From Globodera rostochiensis (taxonomy: Eukaryota; Nematoda; Chromadorea; Rhabditida; Heteroderidae), in NCBI GenBank assembly GCA_018350325.1, contig JAEVLN010000008.1:434001-498000 (forward strand): a DNA stretch of 64,000 nucleotides, written 5' to 3'. Made by a program: the position numbers and the translations under genes. The notes under the pieces were generated by a model, which was given only the letters and a program-made list of their open reading frames with translations, was not told where the DNA came from and made no database searches. How positions within the stretch are numbered: the stretch's first letter is position 1; the number at the start of each line of letters is the position of its first letter. Below are positions 22,871 to 34,114 of this stretch, piece by piece.

Positions 22871-23156
22871 AATTTATTTTGAAAAAACTATTATTTTAAA
22901 TTAAAATTCACTAAAACCACAGCCACCACAGCGATAGTTTAGTAGCAATTAGCCCGCGAAGAAAATGCACTCAGACATAAAGATCTGATCTATTCACTTA
23001 CCGCAACCAAAAAATGTAATCATTCAGTTGTTAATTCACTTTTGTGACCTGATTTGAAAAGATAAATGTTACGAAACATTCGATTTGTTGTGAATTCGCC
23101 ACAAATGTAATTAAAATATGAAATTAATGAGTTTTATTTTTTACAATTTTTGTTTA

Positions 23157-23408
23157 TTAATTAAATGGTCGTCCAATTGGCATTTGTACTGCTACACCTT
23201 GGCGGATCACTTGCATTTCACCACCCGTTTCCTGCGAATCTTCTTCTTCATTATCAGCTGAACTTTTGTTGGAAGTTCCGAATGCGTCGGCAGAAGCGGC
23301 AGAAACGGTCAGTCGCGCACTGACCGGAATGACGAGTTGCTTAAGCTTAAAATTAAAAAATAAAATTATTAAATAAGCTAACTCGAAGTTTGTCTTCGGC
23401 ACTCCCAT
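23157..23408 (-). CDS. Possible terminal exon(s) of an unidentified gene
   Basis: A minus-strand acceptor near 23415 leads into a frame that can splice through a ~42 nt GT-AG intron near 23385-23344. It then continues as KQLVIPVSARLTVSAASADA and an acidic stretch (SADNEEEDSQETGGE), with stop at 23157. No upstream exon or family is recognised. It could belong to the same locus as 20013-21963 only if that gene had an alternative start. Confidence 0.3.
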   Translation of the reverse strand: MGVPKTNFELAYLIILFFNFKLKQLVIPVSARLTVSAASADAFGTSNKSSADNEEEDSQETGGEMQVIRQGVAVQMPIGRPFN

Positions 23409-24221
23409 TAAACACTGAAAAAAGAATGATTATGGCAACGATCATTTAAAGTATAAAAATACAGCAGCTAAATAAAATTTATAGAAAAGAGTTGATTTTT
23501 TAGTACTTAATTGATTTATTATAAAATAAAAATGTTATTTCTCAATTTTTCTGTTTTAATTTACTTGAAAAAATGAATTGTCCTTTTTTGAAAAGATTGG
23601 TGTGGCCATAAGGCCACAAAGTTCCAAATTGGTGTGACCAATTTGGTTCCGCATATTATTTGCACACAATGCTCTATAATAGAGAAGGTTATTCACACAA
23701 AAAGCTTTTAATATTTCCGAATAATTAGATTAGAGGTGAATTGGGGTGACGGAATAATTGCAAAGGAATGAAAACAGCAAAGCAAAGGCGTACCCTGGGT
23801 GGGCTAGGCAAAGAATTTTTTGAGAAAAACCCATTGGGCGGGAACTTTTTGTCTTGAAACAGATTCTGCAAAAAAAACAACTTGTTTTTTTTGAAAAATT
23901 TAGCTTAACAAAAATATTTTTCAAACCTCTCTCGGGGGGGGGGGTACAATTAGGGTTTCAAATGGAAGGGGGTTACTAATAGAGGAAATGCGGTTTAAGT
24001 CCATATAAATCCGGTTTCTGCATATAATTTTAAAGCCTATTTTTCAAAAACCCCGACCGAAAAGCTTAATCACAACTTTATTCCACTTCTAATACTACTT
24101 TTGTGATAGTGCAACAGTTACAGTAACATTTCGCAATCCATTCCAAATTACTGTCACATGTGTAATTTTATTCTTCGGACTTTATTCACTGGAGTGGTGC
24201 CGTCACAAAGGCATCCGGTCT

Positions 24222-24815
24222 TCACACCTCCGGGGGAACACCGTTGGAAGATTCGCCCGACGTATCGCTGCTGGATTCTGAAGAGGGGCTGCGCTTCTTT
24301 CGGCCCAATTGGCCAAGGGATAAGAGCTCTACTATCGTCTGGTATGTGCTGTTGCTTGGTGTGGGGACGAAAGGAGCGGGTGCCACGCCGGTGTTGTTGT
24401 ATCTTGGGAAGTCGGCAGGACCCCAGCCGTTGCCGCCACGACGAGGTCCCCAGCCGCCACGACGAGACCCCCAGCCGTTGCCGCCACGACGATGCCCCCA
24501 GCCGTTGGAGTGTCCGTGCGGGCTGCGCTTCTTTCGGCCCAATTGGCCAAGGGATAAGAGCTCTACGATCGTCTGGTATGTGCTGTTGCTTGGTGTGGGG
24601 ACGAAAGGAGCGGGTGCCACGCCGGTGTTGTCGTATCTTGGGAAGTCGGCAGGACCCCAGCCGTTGCCGCCATGACGAGGCCCCCAGAGTCCCCAGCCGT
24701 TGAAAGACTCATCCGACGTATCGCTGCTGGATTCCGAAGAGTCACTTGAACATTGGACGACAAGAAATGCCGCAAATGCAAAGAAAAGTGCCATTCGCAA
24801 AGTCAGAAACGCCAT
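24222..24815 (-). CDS. Secreted precursor with duplicated peptide unit and KKRS cleavage sites (copy C)
   Basis: The single open frame of about 197 codons starts at the ATG matching copy B. It encodes a signal peptide (MAFLTLRMALFFAFAAFLVV), an acidic Ser/Asp stretch and Gly-Asn-Gly-Trp/Arg-rich linkers. A unit of about 50 residues then appears twice: GGNGWGPADFPRY, then TGVAPAPFVPTPSNSTYQ, then TIVELLSLGQLGRKKRSP. Both units end in the same basic site, and the nucleotide repeats are almost identical, so the internal duplication is recent. A Ser/Asp-rich tail resembles the N-terminal stretch. The layout fits a secreted precursor cleaved at RKKR to release related peptides. I know no matching family. 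Its flanks match 1-340 and 1707-2330. Confidence 0.7.
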   Translation of the reverse strand: MAFLTLRMALFFAFAAFLVVQCSSDSSESSSDTSDESFNGWGLWGPRHGGNGWGPADFPRYDNTGVAPAPFVPTPSNSTYQTIVELLSLGQLGRKKRSPHGHSNGWGHRRGGNGWGSRRGGWGPRRGGNGWGPADFPRYNNTGVAPAPFVPTPSNSTYQTIVELLSLGQLGRKKRSPSSESSSDTSGESSNGVPPEV

Positions 24816-25201
24816 TGTAGAAATCAATTTATGGTAAAAAACAATTTTTAAATTAGCAAATTTTAAAGTGATTGAATTTGATAATTACTGCTCACTTTTA
24901 TATTCGAATTTTGCGTGTCAGCAGATGAGACTTTAGGCCATGAACAGCTGGGCAATTAAATTTTGTACTTTTGGTTAGAATTAAATTGAAAGTTAGGAAA
25001 GAATTCTGATTTCTTACGCAAATGTTCAAACAAATGGAATTGAACGGAGACAAAAGCGCATTCTTTCAGACAAAACCAAATTGAGCAAAAGTCATTTCAC
25101 CCAAACTTTTCATCATAAACAATTGGGCAACAAATCATCCGGTCATTGATTGGCACAGCTGGCGGACGCCATACATTCATTGGCTTTCAACGTTTTTATT
25201 G
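24816..25201 (-). promoter_or_regulatory. Conserved 5' flank of copy C, with TATA at 24895-24902
   Basis: TATAAAAG on the minus strand lies 80 nt from the ATG, inside TTCGAATATAAAAG. The sequence to about 25201 matches 1-340 closely, including ACAAATCATCCGGTCATTG and CATACATTCATTGGC motifs, so the whole ~340 bp flank moved or was conserved with the gene. Confidence 0.6.
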
Positions 25202-25906
25202 TAATGCAATGTGACAGGTAATTATATTTAATAAAACGTTGATTATTAAAAATCACTTAGTTACAGACTAGGGTTGGCGCTTCCACCGGGCCGTACCGTA
25301 GAACCGGGATTTTTTCGGTTCGAATTTCAGTGGAGTTTGCGGGTTTTGAAGATTTTTGTAAGTTTATGGAACTTTGGATCAGAGCGAGGGAACTTTCCCC
25401 CGAAAATTCCCCGGGAACGTTCCCAGAGAATTTTCCCCCAATTCGAAGGGAATTCCTGTAAAAAAAAGAAAATTGGGTGATTTTCGCAATTTCCCCCCGA
25501 AATCTAACTGTAGCTGGTGCGCCCCATTTTTCAAAATAAAACAAAAAAATTTCAAAGTCGGGGTTTGGTAACGAATTTATCAAATTGTAACGCTCTAATA
25601 CCGATTTAAGCAACAAAGCATTTTAACTCGAACAGATTAGTCAATTTACATTTGTTATAATGTTGATGCAAATTTTTACATAAAATATAAACACTTATTT
25701 TGGCGGACAAGGGTAACACACAAAATTTGACCCCTAAGACGTTGGAGAAAATTTTTCTCTTGAAAATAAAATTTTAATTGATTAATTTGTTTCATCTCTT
25801 TATGGAGGAATATTTAGATGGATTCTGCCTTATTTGTTAGTTAAATGTCGCCCGTAATTATCGTTTGTTTCATATTCAAATATTGTTAATTGCGCATTCC
25901 CGTCAC
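25202..25906. other. Intergenic, no gene seen
   Basis: GAACCGGG- and GGGAA-type motifs lie near 25275-25470, loosely resembling the ACCGGG-rich elements at 9150 and 61017. Nothing else is supported. Confidence 0.4.
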
Positions 25907-25978
25907 GGGCAATTGGTCTAGTGGTATGATTCTCGCTTTGGGTGCGAGAGGTCCTGGGTTCAATTCCCAGATTGCCCC
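25907..25978 (+). tRNA. tRNA-Pro (TGG)
   Basis: The 72 nt cloverleaf has acceptor arms GGGCAAT/ATTGCCC and A-box TGGTCTAGTGG. The anticodon stem is CTCGC/GCGAG with loop TTTGGGT, and the B-box is GGTTCAATTCC. The anticodon TGG reads proline CCA codons. Confidence 0.95.
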
Positions 25979-26802
25979 AATTTTTTTAGATTTTTAACAA
26001 TTGGATACTTACTTTATTTATTAATTATTTATATTTATCAAAGTATTTTTCCCGAAAATTGAGCTTTAATCTTTATTTAACGCATTAATTTAAAAGAAAA
26101 CAAACATATTAATTAAATAATATATTAAAAACACAATAAAAAATTATGTAAAATTATTATTATTATTATTTTGATAGCTGTCATAAAAGCTCTGTTTCCA
26201 TTGTTAAAATAAAGGCGGCCGGCCTTCACTTCCCCATATTTTGTCGAGGTCCCTTATTATCTTCCCCCTCTTTCACATTTCCCCCCCCCCCCACTCTTTC
26301 TCATAACATTTACACACCCCAAAATTGAGCACATTTCCATGGGCAAGCTTTTATTACACATAAATGGACTTCAAATGAACCTAATTGGAACTGATTCTGT
26401 GCTGCCGCCATATTCAATTCATCTGTTTTTCCGGGAAAACAAATTAGGGAGGGAATCGGCCATAATCCCGAGGCTTGCTTTGGTGCGTTTTTCCTAATGC
26501 ATCACAGCCTTCGGGACACATTTTTCACTTCTTTAGAATAAATAATGTGAGCGTTTTAGTAGCAATATTAATTTTTAAGTTTCTTTTAGGAATTAATAGA
26601 CAAAAAAAAACAATGTTTTTTGGGATGCTCTATATTTGTTAATTAAAGTGGTTCCTTCAAGATTATTGCCCTCTGGATTGGGAGAAGCCATAGAGACAAC
26701 CTTCATATTAGTAAAATCTATAGTTTTTTTCGCAATTTACGTCGGACTCTAAAAGTCAATAATTTTTCATACATATTTAATATTTAGAAGAAACATAAAA
26801 TA
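25979..26802. other. AT-rich intergenic stretch with a C run
   Basis: A poly-C run lies near 26281-26292. No exon or RNA gene is seen. Confidence 0.4.
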
Positions 26803-28192
26803 ATGTGGAAAAATCAACAAATTTCCATCACCATTCGTTGCAAGCTTTCTTTGGCACTCTTTTTGAAAATGGCCATTTTGCCAGAAAAGATGGCCACTAA
26901 AAATTCGTTAGCCTCACAACCTCCACTTCCGATTGTGCCACTTTGTCTGTTGAAATGCAAGGACAATCATATGGTCCAAGTCGGAAATCTTTTGATAATT
27001 TTAATAATATTGCTCTAAATGTCATGAAAATGTCATTTAAAACAATTTATGAATATATAAAACTTTAAAAGAGCAAAAATGTCATTTATTTTTGAAATTA
27101 AAAATTGTAAATAATCAAAATTAAATTATCATTAATTTGATTGCTACAAACTTTACTAAGATGGAAAGCGAATGGTCGTCCAATTTTGTGTTCCCATTGA
27201 ACGGTTTGCTGCGTTCGGGTGCAAGCAGTGAGCAAATGAGTGAAAGAGTAAAACAACTTTGCAGGTAAACACTTTTACTTTTTACTTTTTTATTTATAAT
27301 TCTTTTTAATGGTTTTTAAAAATTGAATTTAATTTCTTAAGACACAATTCTGAATTAGCAAATTGCCTCCAGGAGTGTCCAACTTCTGTTGAAAACGAAA
27401 TCATGCAGATGGGACTTGAGCCGTGGCAGGGCATCTGTCTGAATATTCGCGGTAATTATCAAATAAATTCAATTTTCATTCCCATAACATTTTATAATAA
27501 ATATTGTTAATATTAAAAAGATTTAAATTCGTGTTTAGACATGCAAACGCAATTTGGCTGCTGGAAAACGAACATCGACGCGATATTGTTGGCGTGCTCA
27601 CTGGAAAGCCAGTTAATTTCCAAAACAATTTCATTTTTTTAATTTATTTTTTATTTGTCAGAAAATTGCGTTATGACATTGAAAGTTTTACGAGGAATGT
27701 CAGTGTGAAGTTGGTGGAATCAATTTGCATAGATTTATCACATCTTTCCAACTGTTTTGTTGGCCAATATGGGCAATACTGTGGGCGTATCTCACAAAAG
27801 GTTTATTAATTTTTTTTTTGGTAAAATATTTGTCTAATTTTATTTTTTCAATTTTAATATGTTAAAAGTCCAAATTTTAATAAAATTAAAACAACATTAT
27901 ATCTATTATTATTTTTTACGTTAATTATGATATTCTTTTTTAACTACAGCTGATTGGCACTCTGTTTGAAAGCAGTCGAGTTACAATTGTAAAAATGTTG
28001 CGGATAAAATGGAACGATGAAGTGCCGTCAAAATGTGGACCGAATGCCGTTAAACAAACAAATGAGTTTTGGAGCTCTAAAAATGGCACTTCTGCTGCTT
28101 CATCGCAAAATTTTATTGCTTACCACTCCCCTTTCTTTGTTGCTAATTTGATTTTCATTTGGTCATTTTTAATATTTAAATTAAAACCATAA
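26803..28192 (+). CDS. CPG4-type cysteine-patterned protein (chondroitin proteoglycan 4-like)
   Basis: The likely first exon (26803 to about 26966) ends VPLCLLKCKDNHM. Exons 27161-27265, 27341-27451, about 27522-27605, 27660-27799 and 27951-28192 give the further spacing QLC / NCLQECP / GICLNIR / NSCLDM / FGCWKTN / LACS / ICIDLSHLSNCF / YCGRI. The repeated CLxxC and paired-Cys layout is that of CPG4-type domains found in nematode surface or egg proteins. The C-terminus is hydrophobic (FFVANLIFIWSFLIF), suggesting a membrane or GPI-anchored end. Joining of exon 1 to the rest rests on the cysteine pattern and phase; its donor is weak. If that exon is wrong, 27161 would be the start. Confidence 0.5.
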
Positions 28193-28473
28193 ATCATTTT
28201 TATATTTCTTGTTGGACATAGTTGAGATTATTCAATCTTTTGCCTCTAATTCATTCATAAACGAATCAAGAAAATCGCGTCACTGGTACTTTCGATTTCC
28301 AGAATTTCTATAATATGCAAGAAAATCGAAGAGCGAAATTTATAGCGTTGATTTTAATGGGTATTTGTCCCCTTTATAACCAACAAACGCAAAAATGTTT
28401 CTTCATTGCGCATTAGCACTAGCAGGTTAAAGAAAATGGTTATTCAGAGCAAATAAATCCCTTTGGGGCACGA

Positions 28474-28545
28474 GGAGTCGTAGCTCAGTGGCAGAGCAAT
28501 TGACTGCAGATCAATAGGTCACCGGTTCAACTCCGGTCGGCTCCT
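28474..28545 (+). tRNA. tRNA-Cys (GCA)
   Basis: 72 nt with acceptor GGAGTCG/CGGCTCC, A-box TAGCTCAGTGG, anticodon loop CTGCAGA (anticodon GCA) and B-box GGTTCAACTCC. It is identical in sequence to the gene at 29090-29161. Confidence 0.95.
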
Positions 28546-29089
28546 ATTCTTTTTTAATTTTAAATACTAAATATTAATTAATATGTTTAAAGTTTAATTT
28601 TGTCAAATTTTGGTGTATTTACCTTCTTTTTGGGTCTTATCTATCCCTTTTTGCTTTTGCCACCGTTTTCGGTGTCGGTGCCAATTTTTGGGTTTGGTTT
28701 AATTTTCATCCAACAATAAGCCTAATTGACAAGATTTGTAGGCATTCTTCAACTTTTTCTTCGCCAATACCAAAACTAATCGCTGAAGGGCCGGACAATT
28801 CGCCATCAATCGAATCCACCAACCTTTGAGGCCAACAATTTATATCTAATGCAGAAGAAGCGATTGCCGATCCGATCTGATTTTATTGAGGGATGAGCAA
28901 AATTGTGAGTGTATTTAGTTTGAAATGTGCAAATCTATTTTGACACAAATTGTTATTTAGGTATTCGCCAAAAATAAACTGGACTGGACAATTTAAATTA
29001 TTAATCAAATACCTTATAGGTATGTAGTTAAATTTAAATCTTTGAAAAAAAAGGAATTTTATTAAATAAATAAAAATCTTGAAAAAAAC
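28546..29089. other. Spacer between two convergent tRNA-Cys genes
   Basis: About 545 bp, AT-rich, with no exon seen. Confidence 0.5.
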
Positions 29090-29161
29090 AGGAGCCGACC
29101 GGAGTTGAACCGGTGACCTATTGATCTGCAGTCAATTGCTCTGCCACTGAGCTACGACTCC
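29090..29161 (-). tRNA. tRNA-Cys (GCA), inverted identical copy
   Basis: On the minus strand, all 72 bases match the tRNA-Cys at 28474-28545. The two genes face each other. Confidence 0.95.
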
Positions 29162-29301
29162 TTGCGATCAGATCATCGATCAAACTTATTTTCCCGAAGA
29201 GAAATATTCTCGCTTCGCAAAAGCACAGAGCTTTCATAACACTTATTGTTACTTTTGCGTGTACTTTCATAACGAAATTGTCCAGCTTGATGACCAATTT
29301 A

Positions 29302-31340
29302 TCATTCATCAGACTGATGGCATTTAATGGCTCCAATAAATGTGGCAAAAACATTCAATTGATCATCGATCAGCACAAAATCCGCGTTACTTCCTTCTTT
29401 CAGAGTTCCCATTTCTGTTGCGATCCCGAGAAAATTTGCTAAATTTTTTTTAATAGAAATTAGTTTTTTAGTAATCAAATTGAATTTTATTTGTACCTGG
29501 ATTAAAAGATGCTGCTTTCAGCGCCTCCACTAATCCAGAGCATTTGTTTGAAATTTTGTTGAGAACTTTTGAGAAAGTAAGCACACAATGTGGCATTGAA
29601 GAAACACTTAATTCAATTGAAAAAAACATAACCTCCTTTTTAATTAAATGATTTAAAATTCGTGTATTTTTGTTAATTAAAAAAACCTTCCAGCCAATGT
29701 TTCAGTGCCATCGACCTTCGCTACGTGCCCTTCCACTCGGACAGAAACATTGCCAAGCGAATGCCTACCATTGCCCTGGCCAAGTGCCGCAATGCCATCG
29801 GTCACCAGTATGGCACCGGATGGATTGGCATTGAAGGCCATTTGGATGGCCAATTCGTTCACGTGAATGCCATCAGCGATCAGTCCGTAGTACACTGGCT
29901 GAATGTTGCACATGGCTAACAGCCCAAAAATCCCAGGATCACCACGGTGTCCCATCTGAACAAATAGCTATTTTCAAAAATTATTTTTATTGTTTTATTT
30001 AAATTAATTAGGTAAATATTTTCCATTTTATTATTTTGTCAGCTTATTCTGTTACTGGACGCATTGCATTGAACAAATGTGTTATATTTTTTGCGCCAGC
30101 CGCAACAGCTTTTTGAGCTTCTTCATAAGATGCATCAGAATGACCTGTGAAATTTAATTTTATAATTTAATTAATATTTTGATGTGCGATTTAATTTAAT
30201 TCAATTCTGAATATTTTATAATTTAAATAAAATGTCCTAATTATTGTGAGAAAAAAATTAAAAAATAAAAATTTATTTAAGGAAAACAAAATGCTTGAAC
30301 TGGAAGAGAATGAAAAATAAGCATTGGTAATTAAAAAACAAATTGAGCATTGTACCGATGGCCACTTCAATGCCCTTTTGACAAAAAAATGCGATGGTTT
30401 CAATGGCGCCTGGCAATTCAGGCGCAATGGTCACATAAGAAAGTTTGGAAAGGTCGTGGCCATAAACTGAGTCCAAACTGTTGTCTTGCAGAGACGCGAT
30501 CACCAACGATTTTGGATGGCACCCGACGCGAATTGGCGAAATGAAAGGGCCTTCAAAATGGGCGCCTAAACATTAATTAATTACATATAATGATTTTTGA
30601 AACTTTTTATCCATTTTATAAATATTTTTCAAAGTAATAAAATTTAAAAAAATCACCTAAAATTCTGGCACCCCTTGTGGAATTATATTCATTAAGCACT
30701 TTCAAGAACATTTTATAGGCTTCCGGCCGGGTAGTGATAATTGTTGGGCAAAAAGCAGTCACCTTAAAAACAAGGAAAATTTATGGTAAAGAATTTATTT
30801 AAATTAATTAATATATTGCCTCACCCCAAATGCCAAAATTTTCAGTGCCACTTCTTCCAGTTCTTCCAATGCCTTTTTCCCATCTCCCATCTGTGCCATT
30901 GACGTGAAGTCAACGCCGAATGCCCCGTTCATTTGAATGTCCACAAATCCGGGGGCCAATGTCAGTCCCCCACAGTCCACCCACAAATTTGGACGCTTTC
31001 GCTCGCCATAAAATATCCGTTGGTGATCCAACACTTTGCCGTCCCGAACCCATAATTCATCGTCTAAACGACAAAATTTCATATAAAACTTAATGCATAA
31101 GCTTGGCGTTTTTAGAATTGTTGGAAGATGTACAATAAACATCAAAATAAGCCTAATTAAATATATGATGATACATCTTCACCCAAAACCTAACAATTTG
31201 TATAAGTCACCCGAATCCGAGCCAAAAGTTCCGTTTCGGAAGAGGCGACAATTCCGGAAACAGATTATTGTGCCGGGTGGTTGCTGCCGCCATAATTCGT
31301 CGTCACGGAAGCAAATTTTTGAGGTCGGTTTGCGTAGCAT
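29302..31340 (-). CDS. N-acetylglucosamine-6-phosphate deacetylase (NagA/AMDHD2 type)
   Basis: The enzyme removes acetyl from GlcNAc-6-phosphate to give glucosamine-6-phosphate in cytosolic amino-sugar recycling. Exon 1 starts at ATG 31340 and contains [15 protein letters not shown]. The exons that follow encode [12 protein letters not shown] and [18 protein letters not shown], then [30 protein letters not shown] with NITHLFNAM, and [10 protein letters not shown] with LIADGIHVN. The catalytic Asp region is [11 protein letters not shown], and the C-terminal beta-strands read [14 protein letters not shown], then [12 protein letters not shown], with stop at 29302-29304. Metal- and substrate-binding motifs (HFEGPF, GHS, DGIH, TD) are intact. 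About seven exons. It should be active. Confidence 0.85.
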
Positions 31341-33100
31341 TTTGTGCAATTTTTGAAAAATAATTTTTACTAAATCTTTTTTATATTAATATTTGAAATG
31401 ATAACAAAATATACATAACGATGCATTCGATGAGCAATTTATTTATTTGCTACCATCTCTAAAAATGGAGATAAACTGATAGGCGACGTCTTATCTTCTA
31501 GAAAAAATGGTTCCCATAATAATTAAATTCTCTGTTCAGCAATTAAACATTATTCAATTAGAAATGTTATAATAGAAAAGAAATACATTAGTCGATATGA
31601 ATTAAACAAAAGAAGTTATGACGCCGCGCCAAAATGGCACAAAAAATGGCGATTTGCACCGTTTTTGTGGCAAAATCCCGAAATTTGCAACGGGTTGGGG
31701 ATGCTCAAAAATGGAAGAGGGAAATTCGGGAATGGGTTTGAAGTCCGGGATGCGCACTCAAAATGGGTTTTGAGTCCTTTTAAAGTTTGCTTCTTGGAGA
31801 TGTTGATGTTCGAATGCCGAACCCCCCAATAGAAGATCGCTAGAATATTGAGATGGTAGGTATTATTTTTTGGGGACAAATATGTATTGATTGGCCGAGT
31901 GAGCCCTTCTTCAGCATACAAAACAAAACAAAAAAGTGATGAGTGGGGGTGAAAAATGGTAAGGAAGTTTTGGGCCCGCCCCTTTTGGACGAATGGTGGA
32001 TGTCCCCCCCGGGGGGGGGGGGGGTACAATATGTAATGGTATAAATGGGAAGGGTGCGTGAGAGGAGAGGAGGAAAAGGAGGAAACGGTAGACTCTGGTG
32101 AGGGGGGGGGGGAGACGGTAAAGTTTGAGGAAAAAGAGAATGTGTGAGGCTGTTTGGGAAGGGGAAGGGTAAGGCGATCGTCGGTCGCATTCAGCGACAA
32201 TTTTAAGCTATAACTTTTCTGAAAAAAGATGATTTTAAAGTAATTAATTTGAATAAACTTGAACCAATAAAGAAGCTTCTGATAGATTTTCTTAGCTAAT
32301 CACTAACAAATAAGTACTGACACGGCACCAAAACAATCGGCGCCAAACTGAGCGGTTCCGCGGGTGTCCGGGAAATCCGTCAGTGGCCATTCCGTCAGAA
32401 AATTGTTCTTTTTAAAAAATGAGTTAAATTTAAATTTCTACTTTTATATTAATCTGGCAAATGCATTTGTTATGCTTGAATAAAAATGTTAAAGTAATGG
32501 AAAAGGGAATTTAACTTTCTATTTGTTGTTGCCAGATGTGCAGAGTTTTTGGGGATGTGTACCGGGTCGGCGTAAACAAAGAAAAGGTTATGAATAATTT
32601 GGATTGCAACTGCTTGAAAGGAACAATCATTTTATTATGAATAGATTCAACTTGTTTTGTTTATCATTTCTGTCTTTTGTTGATTTGATCAGCTTCCGGT
32701 TGCCGGATTCACATTGAAAAATGTTAAAACATATAATTAATGAAAAAGAGCTAATTACTCACTTCCCACTTAATTGTTTTTAATGGTTGAACTCGCGACC
32801 TATCGTTGATGTCATAAAAAAGTTTGACTTGAATATTTGGTGCATTTAGGTACCATTTGACTCAATTTTTTCTCTTAAAATTGTTAATTTACTTTAATTT
32901 CTTTTTTGTTTTATTTTTTATCTTTTCGTTTTTCCCGATCAAAAATTTAAATTATGTCTAATCCAAGCACAAATCGGCGTTTTTCCGTTCAGTTTGCGAT
33001 TAAAACACATTATGTAATCCGTCGCGCTCTCAGATTTGCATATTAAAAATGTTTTATTGCGTCAAGCATTCCTCCATAGTTCGTAATTCCAAACTGAAAA
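31341..33100. other. Intergenic, with a GC-rich/G-run block upstream of the deacetylase
   Basis: G runs lie at about 32011-32023 and 32102-32112, within a low-complexity block at 31600-32200. The open frames there lack protein features and I do not call a gene. The rest is AT-rich. Confidence 0.4.
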
Positions 33101-33106
33101 TTCGAA

Positions 33107-33116
33107 TATAAAAAGG
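33107..33116 (+). promoter_or_regulatory. TATA element of the secreted Ser/Asn-rich gene
   Basis: TATAAAAAGG lies 52 nt before the ATG at 33159. It is embedded in AAAATTCGAATATAAAAAG, identical over 19 bases to the element upstream of the precursor family (1-340 and copy B). This spacing favours 33159 over the upstream ATG at 33123 as the start. Confidence 0.55.
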
Positions 33117-33158
33117 AGAAAAATGAATGGATTTTCACTTAAATTTTATTCTTCAAAA

Positions 33159-33575
33159 ATGAATAAATTTGGTGCTCTCTGTCTTATTACCTTTATTATA
33201 TTGGTATTTGGCCAAAATTTTCTTTCAACATCGCTGGTCAATGGGAGCAATTTGGATGCTTCTGGACGCTTTAGGCGAGGCGCATTCTGGGACAGAAACT
33301 TCTTCGGGCTACAGAATGGCAATCGCATTGTGCCAACATTCAACGGCACCAACTTTTTCTTGCCCGCCATGGACAGTTCGGACGCTTCTGCTGGACGAGC
33401 CATGCGAAATCGTTCGAACAGATTTAACCGAAGACCATTCATGGGACGACGTCGTTGCGGCGGTTCTCGCAGTTCGTCACCGTCGTCAAACAGCACCGCT
33501 ACCTTCCCGACGTCTCCTTCTCCGGCGAGCAGCAGCACTTCGGATGCAACAGCACCAACTTCAACCAATTCATAA
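33159..33575 (+). CDS. Small secreted Ser/Asn/Arg-rich protein
   Basis: The single exon of about 138 codons begins with a clear signal peptide (MNKFGALCLITFIILVFGQ). Next comes a possible processing site, GRFRRGAFWD, then several N-glycosylation-type sites (NGS, NGT, NRS, NST). A basic block follows (RNRSNRFNRRPFMGRRRCGG), then a Ser/Pro/Thr-rich tail without structure. An ATG 36 nt upstream (33123) is in frame but would put 12 residues before the signal peptide and is too close to the TATA element. It is likely a secreted peptide or unstructured extracellular protein. No family is recognised. Confidence 0.6.
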   Translation: MNKFGALCLITFIILVFGQNFLSTSLVNGSNLDASGRFRRGAFWDRNFFGLQNGNRIVPTFNGTNFFLPAMDSSDASAGRAMRNRSNRFNRRPFMGRRRCGGSRSSSPSSNSTATFPTSPSPASSSTSDATAPTSTNS

Positions 33576-33717
33576 AAAGTGAAGAAACTACGTTTATAAA
33601 TAAATGATGTGCTGTAGAAGGTTCACAATCAATGCTTTAATCTGTGCTTTTCTGGATTCGTGCTGAATATGGATAAATTAGAAATTGTTGACCAATTAAC
33701 ACTTACTCTACATCATA

Positions 33718-33944
33718 CAGGGTGACACAAAAGTCCTGCACCACTTTTGAAATTTTAATAACTTATGTCAACCTAAACAAAATTTTAAGATTTTATACTC
33801 ATTTTGTAGCTCATTCAATTCTCTATCATCTCCTTTAAACGCGATTTTATGTAGGGAGCATGGCACAACTAAGGACCTCAACGTAGTGGAAGACCCCGGA
33901 CACTGAACAACTCCCTAAAACAGGATAACTTTTGTGTCACCCTG
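33718..33944. mobile_element. Tc1/mariner-like MITE, 227 bp, TA target site
   Basis: The ends CAGGGTGACACAAAAGT and ACTTTTGTGTCACCCTG are perfect inverted repeats of 17 bp, flanked by TA on both sides (33716-33717 and 33945-33946). CAGGGTG-type ends and a TA target fit mariner-type non-autonomous elements. There is no transposase. Confidence 0.85.
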
Positions 33945-34114
33945 TATTACATATGTACAATTTTGATTTCTAGGTTTTATAATTCGGATTTTTTTCTTGT
34001 ACAAAGCAATTATTAAGTTTCACTCTTCAAAAACTCAAACTTTTTTAATGGTTAAAAACAAAATCCTAATTAATTCGGTAATGAGTAAAAGTTCACAGAA
34101 CACCAACGTCAGTT

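Noticed and set aside
31616..32200. A 194-codon minus-strand frame
   Set aside because: The translation is Pro/Ser/Phe-rich low complexity across G runs, has no domains and no splice partners.
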